From Alphaproteobacteria bacterium (GTDB taxonomy: Bacteria; Pseudomonadota; Gammaproteobacteria; Burkholderiales; Burkholderiaceae_C), in assembly GCA_030054175.1 (NCBI GenBank), contig JASGCM010000021.1:1-61541 (forward strand): a stretch of DNA of 61,541 bases, in the 5' to 3' direction. The notes beneath the pieces are model-generated. The model was not told the origin of the DNA. It saw only the letters and a list, made by a program, of their open reading frames with translations, and did no database searches. Shown one piece after another: positions 44,193 to 50,854 of this stretch (position 1 is the stretch's first letter; the number at the start of each line of letters is the position of its first letter). A program made the translations under genes and the position numbers.

Positions 44193-45281
44193 ATGGCAGA
44201 CTGGTCAAAGCCAGGGCTGACGGATACCTACGCCAATTTTCTGAGCTACCTGGCTGCTCGGGATACGGATCTGGCCGCAGGGCTGGATCCTGCCAAGGTC
44301 ACTGTCACCAACCCGCCGGCCAACGCCATCCGCTGGAACTCGGCGAATGGCTACTGGGAATATTGGAACGGTACGGCCTGGGGCGCCTTGGCCGCCACCT
44401 ACAACATCGTCGCGGCACAGGCCAACAAGCTCAAGACGCCGGTGGCCATCGCGCTGTCGGGCGACATCTCGGGCAGTGCCAACTTCGATGGCAGCGCGGG
44501 GATCTCGATTGCCGCAACGTTGCCGAACGTGAACGCCAACGCGGGCACCGCTGGCAACGCGACCACGGTGCCGGTCATCACGACCAACGCCAAGGGTCAG
44601 GTCACAGCAGTCACGCCCACAGCGATCAGTTTTCCGGCTGTGCCGGTGACCTCGGTCTTTGGGCGCACCGGTGCCGTCGCATTGACCTCGACCGATGTGA
44701 CGGGTGCTCTGGGCTTTACCCCCTACAACGCCACCAGTGCAACGGGCAAGCTCGACAAGACGGGTGGCACCATGACCGGCAGCATCACCATGTCCAGCGG
44801 TGCGCTCATCTACTCCAGCCAGGCGGGCTCGGCCGATAACGCCCGCAACACGGGCTACAAGATGAACGACGGCCAGGACATCGGTGAGATGGGTCGCAGC
44901 AACCAGTACTACGACGACCTGGCAGCCAACTGCAATGGTTATCTCCCAACCGGAAACTGCGCCAGCAACGCCTACTGGACTCCGCCCAATCTGAACTGGT
45001 GGACCTGGGGTTTGGGTTTCAACTACTGCGCCAACAGTGCTCAGTACGACGGTGCGGGTGGAACAACCTATGCCTACAACGCCGTGCCTTCCTCCGGGCT
45101 GAACTACGACGGGTACTACCTGGCTCAGGATGAGATTGGTGGAGGCGAATACCACCGCTGGTACCGGGCGTGCAATTGCAATTGCAACTGCGGCAGCTAC
45201 ACCAACTGCAACTGTGGAGCGACGGCCTTCAACTGCCGCACGAACTGCAATTGCAACTGCGCCTGCTGCGGCTGCTGCTGA
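44193..45281 (+). CDS. Tail-fibre-like protein with a 14-cysteine C-terminal tail
   Basis: A 362-residue fibre-type protein. Residues 45-80 contain NGYWEYWNGTAWG, residues 85-185 are fibre repeats (NAKGQVTAVTPT, TGALGFTPYN), and KLDKTGGTMTGSITMSSGA near 190 is a common fibre shaft motif. Residues 240-326 are Tyr/Asn/Trp/Gly-rich. Residues 327-362 are extraordinary: 36 residues with 14 Cys and 9 Asn, starting CNCNCNCGSYTNCNC and ending NCNCNCACCGCC. Ribosome binding site GGAGGA precedes ATG 44193. Three oxygenases and a radical SAM enzyme follow in the same transcript, so this tail is the probable substrate. Confidence 0.88.
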   Translation: MADWSKPGLTDTYANFLSYLAARDTDLAAGLDPAKVTVTNPPANAIRWNSANGYWEYWNGTAWGALAATYNIVAAQANKLKTPVAIALSGDISGSANFDGSAGISIAATLPNVNANAGTAGNATTVPVITTNAKGQVTAVTPTAISFPAVPVTSVFGRTGAVALTSTDVTGALGFTPYNATSATGKLDKTGGTMTGSITMSSGALIYSSQAGSADNARNTGYKMNDGQDIGEMGRSNQYYDDLAANCNGYLPTGNCASNAYWTPPNLNWWTWGLGFNYCANSAQYDGAGGTTYAYNAVPSSGLNYDGYYLAQDEIGGGEYHRWYRACNCNCNCGSYTNCNCGATAFNCRTNCNCNCACCGCC

Positions 45282-45290
45282 GGTGACGTC

Positions 45291-46097
45291 ATGAAAGTGT
45301 TCCTTGTTCGTGCCGGAAAACTGTCCACTGCGCTGGACTATGGCATTCACATCAAGGTCGACAAAACAGCAGAGCGGGTCCTCATGCGGTTTGGTCTGCG
45401 CCATCGGCCAGACAGCGGCAATGATCCGGACTTCTTTGTTGGCGATGTGTCATACCAGGTGATTTCCCAGCAGAGCTTCAACTACCGGGAACTCAAGCTC
45501 ACCCGGGGTTGGTCTGACCGGCAGACGTTCATGACAGGCTATCGATGGGCAGAAAAACGGCTCATCGACCCCATGCCGCTGTACGTCTACACGCTGTCCA
45601 CACGATTTACTGCCCCCGAGGCCTCTGGCCATGTCTGGAACGGCAATTTCCTGACAGGCTTCAATGTTCCGTTTGCCGATAGCTCATTTGAAGAGTGCTT
45701 CGTCACGGTGAACCTGCACCCGACCCTTGGGGGGTGTCTGGTGGAGGGAGTGGATCCTGAGGATGTGGAACAGACCGACTACCAGTCCTCCGCTCAAGTA
45801 CGCGAGATGCAATTCCCTGACTTGAAGGTCATTGCGCCGGCCAGCGTGACCGCAGGGGATCAGGCGGTATTTACCGTGCAAATGCTTGACGGTCTGGGCG
45901 ACGCCAGCACTCGAGATGCTGAGTTGTACCTCGAGTCCGTAAATGGCTACCTGCCGGTCACACGACGCCGGACGCTGGGGGGAACTGCTACTGCCGCAAT
46001 CATCACGACAGGCCTGCAACCCGGAGATACCGTGCGCCTGAAGGCAGGCTTCAAGTTCTATCCCGGCTGCGCCGATGCTCAGGTGACCCTCACATGA
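45291..46097 (+). CDS. Unknown protein with C-terminal Ig-like domain
   Basis: A 268-residue protein I do not recognise. Residues 1-180 are mixed, with few cysteines and many aromatic residues (FFVGDVSYQVISQQSFNYRE). Residues 182-268 look like a bacterial Ig-like beta sandwich (APASVTAGDQAVFTVQMLDG, GLQPGDTVRLKAGFKF). It starts nine bases after the Cys-rich fibre and overlaps the first oxygenase by four bases. It could be a fibre partner that presents or folds the Cys tail, a fibre-tip subunit, or part of the modification complex. Confidence 0.75.
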   Translation: MKVFLVRAGKLSTALDYGIHIKVDKTAERVLMRFGLRHRPDSGNDPDFFVGDVSYQVISQQSFNYRELKLTRGWSDRQTFMTGYRWAEKRLIDPMPLYVYTLSTRFTAPEASGHVWNGNFLTGFNVPFADSSFEECFVTVNLHPTLGGCLVEGVDPEDVEQTDYQSSAQVREMQFPDLKVIAPASVTAGDQAVFTVQMLDGLGDASTRDAELYLESVNGYLPVTRRRTLGGTATAAIITTGLQPGDTVRLKAGFKFYPGCADAQVTLT

Positions 46098-46693
46098 TCC
46101 GCGAACTGTTTTCAGCGCGGATCTACCAAGATCTCCTGATCTTCGAAGATGGCCTGCGCGATCAGATGCGCCAGACGGCGCTGGATTTCCACCAGCGGCT
46201 CAATCGGGATGGGCAACCTTGGGCGCGCAAAAGCCGACAGTCGCTAATCAACCCTGAAGGCGGGTGTGATGTGTTCAGACCACTGGTTGATCTGGTGCGA
46301 GAGGCTATCCGGAAAGCCTACCAGTGTGAACCGGTCTGGCAAACCGCCCGGGAGGTCATCACGCTTCCTGGTCAGTTCATTCCGCTTCACGCCGAGGACA
46401 CGGATCTCTCGGCGGTCTATTGGGTGGACGGGGATGCGCGGCCCGATCCCTCACAGCAGGACTATTCCGGCGCATTTGTGCTGGTCAATCCCAGTGGCGC
46501 TTACGGTAGCCGCAAATTGCCATGGGAGGGCTGGCGCTCGGAAATCATCCATCCCCGTCCGGGACTGTTGGTGATTTTTCCGAGCTACCTGGCTCACCAC
46601 TCCCATCCCTACAACGGTACCCGACCGAGTGTGGAGATCCATTTTGAGTTTCGGGTTCAGGCATTGGAGGGACAAACCCATGCAAATCATTGA
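46094..46693 (+). CDS. 2OG-Fe(II) oxygenase-like protein (first of three)
   Basis: A 199-residue protein with the outline of phage-type 2-oxoglutarate oxygenases. GQFIPLHAEDTDLSAVYWV carries the first metal ligands (H99 with E101 or D102), RPGLLVIFPSYLAHHSH the distal His (H168/H169), and RPSVEIHFEF an Arg (R177) placed to bind 2-oxoglutarate. The family hydroxylates or desaturates side chains. The ligand pair HxE/HxxD is slightly unusual. Overlaps on both sides tie it to the fibre operon. Confidence 0.75.
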   Translation: MIRELFSARIYQDLLIFEDGLRDQMRQTALDFHQRLNRDGQPWARKSRQSLINPEGGCDVFRPLVDLVREAIRKAYQCEPVWQTAREVITLPGQFIPLHAEDTDLSAVYWVDGDARPDPSQQDYSGAFVLVNPSGAYGSRKLPWEGWRSEIIHPRPGLLVIFPSYLAHHSHPYNGTRPSVEIHFEFRVQALEGQTHANH

Positions 46694-47258
46694 CGGGTTG
46701 ATCGAGCCTGACTTGGCAGACCATTGCAGGCAATGGCTGTTGAGCCAAAACCTGGTCTTTGGCTGGAAGGCGCACACCAATGCGCCCGGCGTCTTTTGGC
46801 ATCGCAACTTCGTGCTGCCTGGCACGCACAACCATCACTACGACCCGGGCGCATGGCAGCCGGAATGCACTTTTGATGCGTTTGTGGCCCATGGGGGTCC
46901 TCTGGCACTTGTCGCCATGCGAGTCAAAGAGCGCTTCTTCCCGCAGGCTGAGATCACACGCCTGTGGGTCAATGTGCAGGCATTCGGAGATGAGGCTTCG
47001 CTGCACAGGGACTTTCCGCCAGAGTTTCGGGATACGGCCAGATCCGTGATCTGGTACCCCGTAGCCGAGTGGCATCCGGACTGGGGAGGGGATTTCGTGC
47101 TGTTGAACGATCTGGGTGAGATCGAGGCAGCTGCACTGGTCAAACCCAATCGGATAGTGCAGATCAATGGTTGCCTGAACCACGCCGCTCGGCCGATTTC
47201 CCGCTACTGCAATGCCTTGCGCATCGCGGTGGCGTTTGGTGCGGAGGTGGCCGAATGA
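46680..47258 (+). CDS. 2OG-Fe(II) oxygenase (second of three)
   Basis: A 192-residue protein with a clean facial triad: H109-x-D111 in LHRDFPPEF, distal H168 in CLNHAARPIS, and R181 in LRIAVAF for the 2-oxoglutarate carboxylate. ATG 46680 has GGAGG ten bases upstream and lies 14 bases inside the previous gene. It is the most canonical of the three and the easiest to test biochemically. Known relatives hydroxylate Pro, Asn, Asp or Lys. Confidence 0.82.
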   Translation: MQIIDGLIEPDLADHCRQWLLSQNLVFGWKAHTNAPGVFWHRNFVLPGTHNHHYDPGAWQPECTFDAFVAHGGPLALVAMRVKERFFPQAEITRLWVNVQAFGDEASLHRDFPPEFRDTARSVIWYPVAEWHPDWGGDFVLLNDLGEIEAAALVKPNRIVQINGCLNHAARPISRYCNALRIAVAFGAEVAE

Positions 47259-47938
47259 TTGATTACTTGTGGCCCACCCCCGTCCTGTATGACAGCGCGC
47301 CATGGAGCGAAGCTGAGATTGAGGAATTGAGACAGTTCACGGTGGATCGGTTTCATGCTCACAAGACGTGTCCGCCAGTCCATGGATTGCCGGATGTGGA
47401 CGTTAAGCTCCGAGTGCAGTTGAACCTGTTTCACGAACATCACGAGGTTCATGCACCAGATGTCTGGATCAGGTTTAAGCAGTGGGTCGATAGCGTCTAT
47501 CGAAAGTACCTGCTTGAAGCTCATGGGGTTCGAAACGTCCACGACCTCAAGTTGCAGGCTAGGTGCATTCCCGTGCGATATCTACCTGGCATGCGAGCGC
47601 AGCCGCATTACCACCACACCTGTGACCATGTTCTGTGCCTGTATCTGGACTGCGGGCGTGGTCGAAGTCCACCAGATCAGCGCGACTGGACCGTAGGTGA
47701 CGGTGAACTCATCCTTCAGGACCCCCGCCCAATGGCGGGGTTTCCATTTTGGGAAAAGCTTAGATACATCGAGACCTTCCCGGGGCTCGTTGTGTTGCAC
47801 CCATCGCGTGTCTGGCACGAAACCAATCCATTCAACGCTCAAGGCGAGCGAACCCTGCTGGTGGTGACCCTGCGGGTCATGTCCCACAACTACTGCGAGC
47901 TCTACACAGACCTCGGAGGGAGTGCTCTATGCCCCTGA
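47255..47938 (+). CDS. 2OG-Fe(II) oxygenase-like protein (third of three)
   Basis: A 227-residue protein. RAQPHYHHTCDHVLCLYL contains the likely first ligands (H118/H120/H121 and D124) but in a non-standard spacing. RVWHETNPF gives distal H188 and GERTLLVVTLRV gives R199. The N-terminus (LWPTPVLYDSAPWSEAEIEE) resembles that of putative phage 2OG oxygenases. It may be a divergent oxygenase or use an altered metal site. It overlaps the gene on each side. Confidence 0.7.
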   Translation: MIDYLWPTPVLYDSAPWSEAEIEELRQFTVDRFHAHKTCPPVHGLPDVDVKLRVQLNLFHEHHEVHAPDVWIRFKQWVDSVYRKYLLEAHGVRNVHDLKLQARCIPVRYLPGMRAQPHYHHTCDHVLCLYLDCGRGRSPPDQRDWTVGDGELILQDPRPMAGFPFWEKLRYIETFPGLVVLHPSRVWHETNPFNAQGERTLLVVTLRVMSHNYCELYTDLGGSALCP

Positions 47939-48138
47939 ACCTTCAAACCCGACCAGGGTATGCCGTCGAAGTGATCCAGGTCGATCAGTCCAATTTACTC
48001 ATGACCGTTCTGGTCACCAATCCGGATGGCAAGCCATCCGGTCGTCACATTTTCAACCTCAAGACGCTGCCCGGAGCCGATCAGGCTCGGGTGTGCCGCG
48101 AGGCGTACCCCATTGCATTCGAGGAGCCTGCACCATGA
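47929..48138 (+). CDS. Small protein between oxygenase and radical SAM genes
   Basis: A 69-residue protein (GYAVEVIQVDQSNLLMTVLV, SGRHIFNLKTLPGADQARVC) of unknown family. It has GGAGG ten bases upstream, overlaps the preceding gene by 10 bases and the radical SAM start by 4. Small proteins next to RiPP maturases often act as peptide-recognition or chaperone units; I do not see PqqD/RRE hallmarks strong enough to claim that here. Confidence 0.65.
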   Translation: MPLNLQTRPGYAVEVIQVDQSNLLMTVLVTNPDGKPSGRHIFNLKTLPGADQARVCREAYPIAFEEPAP

Positions 48139-49556
48139 AATTCACCCTGACTCTCAACGGCCAACGCGGCTTCGTGCGGGAGGCCGTCTATGACCCGGAG
48201 GATTCATCGCTCGTCTGGAAAGACAGTGGGGAACCCTTGCCGCTGCCGGCGGCCTTTCCCCGCCAATCGGATATGCAGTGGAGCCCGTTCTGGCACATCC
48301 ACCACCCCAGCAACTCGGCCGGAAAATCAACTGCAATCCGGCACCTGAAGTTGCAGCTGGGACTGAAGTGCAACTATTCCTGCCAGTACTGCTCGCAGGC
48401 TCACCAGCCGCATGACATCGACGGCCACCCGGGTGATGTAGAGCCTTTCATGACGCAACTGGCCGACTGGTTCGCCGGTGGGGACGACGGACATGGGGCC
48501 GGTGTGAAGATTGAATTCTGGGGTGGCGAGCCCTTTGTCTACTGGAAGCTGCTCAAACCTCTGGGTGAGGCGGTCAAGGAAAAGTACCCGAACGCTCAGT
48601 TGTCAATCGTGACCAACGGCTCCCTGTTCGATGATGAAAAGCTGTCGTGGGTTGAGGCCCTGGATATTGGCATCGGCCTGTCCCACGACGGACCTGCCCA
48701 GCAGTTCCGGGGACCCGATCCGCTGGACGATCCCGTCTGCCTGGCGCAGATCAAACGCTGGGTTGCCCGGCGCATGACGATTAACCGCATGAGCTTCAAC
48801 ACGGTGCTGCATCGGCATAACCAGTCGTTGAAAGCCGTGCGCAGCTACTTCTCGGAAAAGCTGGATCTGCCAGCTCAGGCCATCGTGCTGGCCACGGAAG
48901 AAGTGATGTTGCCCTATGACCAGGGTGGCATGTCGCTGTCCTTGCTGGGCCAAGATCGATCGCGCTACCTGCACCAGGTGTTTTGGGAGCTTGCCACCGG
49001 CTCTGCCATGGCCGTTGGCACGATGCGGGACAAGGTCGATGAGTTCATGCGTGCCCAGGCACAGTCCCGACCGCTGGCCGCACTCGGGCAGAAATGCGGC
49101 ATGGACCGGGACGACTCGATCGCAGTGGACATGAAGGGCAACGTGGTGACTTGCCAGAACATGAGTGCCTCGACACATCACAAGATCGGGCACGTTGATC
49201 AGTTCGACGAAATCCAGCTCAACACGGCCTATCACTTCAGCACCCGCAGCGAATGCCCGCGTTGCCCAGTGGTTCAACTGTGCAAGGGCGCCTGCCTCTT
49301 TTTGGAGGACGAGTTCTGGGCGGCAGCATGTGACAACGCCTTCGCTCACAACCTGGCCGTGCTGGCAGCGGCGCTGTACTACCAGACGCAGGGGCTGATC
49401 CTCACCCGCATTGAGGGTGAGGCCATTCGCCGCGATGGCGTCACGGTGCTCGATGTCATCAACCTTGATTTCGTCGAAAGCAACGGCGACATGAGCACGG
49501 TCGCACCGCCGATCCGTCAGCACAAGCCATTTCCTGTCCAGGTCGTCTCGGCCTGA
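48135..49556 (+). CDS. Radical SAM/SPASM enzyme, candidate fibre maturase
   Basis: A 473-residue enzyme. KCNYSCQYC (C79, C83, C86) is the CX3CX2C motif that binds the SAM-cleaving 4Fe-4S cluster, and WGGEPF near residue 129 is the SAM-binding GGE motif. The C-terminus matches SPASM exactly: C321-X13-G-X4-C340, then C374-X2-C377-X5-C383-X3-C387, and C399, binding two more clusters. SPASM enzymes such as the sactipeptide and ranthipeptide maturases act on ribosomal peptides, often forming Cys thioethers. It ends the operon that begins with the Cys-rich fibre. Confidence 0.92.
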   Translation: MKFTLTLNGQRGFVREAVYDPEDSSLVWKDSGEPLPLPAAFPRQSDMQWSPFWHIHHPSNSAGKSTAIRHLKLQLGLKCNYSCQYCSQAHQPHDIDGHPGDVEPFMTQLADWFAGGDDGHGAGVKIEFWGGEPFVYWKLLKPLGEAVKEKYPNAQLSIVTNGSLFDDEKLSWVEALDIGIGLSHDGPAQQFRGPDPLDDPVCLAQIKRWVARRMTINRMSFNTVLHRHNQSLKAVRSYFSEKLDLPAQAIVLATEEVMLPYDQGGMSLSLLGQDRSRYLHQVFWELATGSAMAVGTMRDKVDEFMRAQAQSRPLAALGQKCGMDRDDSIAVDMKGNVVTCQNMSASTHHKIGHVDQFDEIQLNTAYHFSTRSECPRCPVVQLCKGACLFLEDEFWAAACDNAFAHNLAVLAAALYYQTQGLILTRIEGEAIRRDGVTVLDVINLDFVESNGDMSTVAPPIRQHKPFPVQVVSA

Positions 49557-49575
49557 TTCATCTTTTCCTTGTCCC

Positions 49576-49611
49576 GCCCGCCTGGTTCACGACAGAGCGG
49601 GCATTTTCATT
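49576..49611 (+). terminator. Weak hairpin with T-rich tail before the lysis genes
   Basis: GCCCGC (49576-49581) pairs with GCGGGC (49597-49602) around a 15-base loop, followed by ATTTTCATTTT. It closes the modification operon and, like 23548 and 31366, is followed at once by a ribosome binding site (TTGGAGA). Confidence 0.5.
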
Positions 49612-49623
49612 TTGGAGACCACG

Positions 49624-49914
49624 ATGACCGATGAAACCCAACAGCCCTCGGTGCTCAGCATGCGCCAGGAGGATATCGATGAACTATTGACGCTGGCAGC
49701 AGAGCGGGGCGCCGAGCGTTGTCTGGCCCATCTCGGCCTTGAAAACGGACATGCCGCCCGCGACATCAGGGAGCTTCGCGACCTTTTGGACGCATGGCGT
49801 GATGCCCGGCACACCGCTTGGCAAACCGTGATCAAGGTTGCGACCACTGGCATCTTGGCCAGCCTGCTGGTCGGTGCCGCGATCAAGCTCAAGATCCTGG
49901 AAGGCTCGCAATGA
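49624..49914 (+). CDS. DUF6127-like small membrane protein of the lysis cassette
   Basis: A 96-residue protein with a helical, acidic start (QEDIDELLTLAAERGAERC), then RELRDLLDAWRDARHTAWQ and one transmembrane segment (VATTGILASLLVGAAIKL) at residues 72-90. I recall such proteins as DUF6127, usually next to a GTA-type holin. It overlaps the holin start by four bases and probably modulates lysis timing. Confidence 0.75.
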   Translation: MTDETQQPSVLSMRQEDIDELLTLAAERGAERCLAHLGLENGHAARDIRELRDLLDAWRDARHTAWQTVIKVATTGILASLLVGAAIKLKILEGSQ

Positions 49915-50387
49915 TCGAAACCTTGCTTGGTGGCCTTCTTGGTGGAGCTTTCCGTCTGGTGCCCGAAATTCTCAAATGGATGGATCGCCAGGGTGAGCGC
50001 AGCCATGAACTGGCCATGCAGGACAAAGCCCTGGAGTTCGAAAAGCTGCGAGGCGCACAGCGCATGGCGGAAATCGGCGCCACGGCTGATGTGGCCTGGA
50101 ACACGGGTGCGCTGGATGCCCTGAAGGATGCAATCGCTGCACAGGGCCAGACCTCGGGCGTGAAGTGGGTTGATGGATTGTCCAGCAGTGTCCGGCCGGT
50201 CATCACCTACTGGTTCATGGCGCTCTACTGCGCGGCCAAGTCGGCTGCGCTTGCATCGGCAGTGACTGCCGGAACAGGCTGGGATGTGGCCATCCTCCAT
50301 GCATGGACGGAAGCTGATCAAGCCTTGTGGTCTGGCGTTTTGAACTTCTGGTTCCTTGGACGTGTGTTTGATCGGGTGCGGTCGTGA
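49911..50387 (+). CDS. Holin, three-TM gene-transfer-agent type
   Basis: A 158-residue protein. A Gly-rich amphipathic start (ETLLGGLLGGAFRLVPEILK) precedes a long charged helix. VRPVITYWFMALYCAAKSAA is a membrane segment and LWSGVLNFWFLGRVFDR another; the layout matches the 3TM GTA holin family. It would permeabilise the inner membrane for the endolysin encoded next, whose start overlaps its stop. Confidence 0.82.
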   Translation: MIETLLGGLLGGAFRLVPEILKWMDRQGERSHELAMQDKALEFEKLRGAQRMAEIGATADVAWNTGALDALKDAIAAQGQTSGVKWVDGLSSSVRPVITYWFMALYCAAKSAALASAVTAGTGWDVAILHAWTEADQALWSGVLNFWFLGRVFDRVRS

Positions 50388-50854
50388 TCGCGGTTCCGCA
50401 GGCGGCCGTCGATCTGGCGAAGCGGTTCGAGGGATTCCAGCGCGTGGCGAAATCCGACCCGGGCAGTGCGCAGCCATACATCTGCCCAGCCGGGTTCTGG
50501 ACCATTGGGTATGGCCATCTCTGCGCACCGACACATCCGCCGATCACGGAAGCCGAGGGCGAGGCTTATCTGGCGAGCGACCTGCAAACCGCGCTGGTCG
50601 CGACGTTGCGCTACTGCCCAGCGCTGGCCACCGAGACAGAGGGTCGGCTCGCCGCCATCGTGGACTTCACATTCAACTTGGGGGCAGGGCGTCTGCAGAC
50701 ATCAACGCTTCGACGACGGGTGAACCAGCGAGACTGGGGCGCTGCTGGGCATGAACTGCGCCGATGGGTCTATGGCGGTGGGAAAGTGCTACCCGGATTG
50801 ATCATCAGACGGGTAGCAGAGTCAGCATTGCTATTCGAAGGGGTGATCAATTAG
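50384..50854 (+). CDS. Endolysin, GH24 lysozyme
   Basis: A 156-residue T4-lysozyme-type muramidase: catalytic Glu in KRFEGFQRV, TIGYGHLCAP as the active-site strand, and FTFNLGAGRLQTSTLRRRVN typical of GH24. There is no signal peptide or SAR anchor, so it depends on the holin. It starts at GTG 50384. Its end overlaps by eight bases the convergent minus-strand gene, marking the switch to accessory DNA. Confidence 0.92.
   Translation: MIAVPQAAVDLAKRFEGFQRVAKSDPGSAQPYICPAGFWTIGYGHLCAPTHPPITEAEGEAYLASDLQTALVATLRYCPALATETEGRLAAIVDFTFNLGAGRLQTSTLRRRVNQRDWGAAGHELRRWVYGGGKVLPGLIIRRVAESALLFEGVIN

Noticed and set aside
45171..45281. Cys tail as a sequencing or frame error
   Set aside because: The frame is open from the fibre shaft, ends with a stop followed nine bases later by a new start, and the context has Cys-active enzymes; an error would not produce this coherence.
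44193..49556. A host RiPP cluster inserted into the prophage
   Set aside because: The putative precursor is a 362-residue fibre protein with shaft motifs, and the operon sits exactly where fibre and assembly genes belong, without transporter or peptidase genes.
44193..49556. Diversity-generating retroelement acting on the fibre
   Set aside because: No reverse transcriptase or template repeat is visible.
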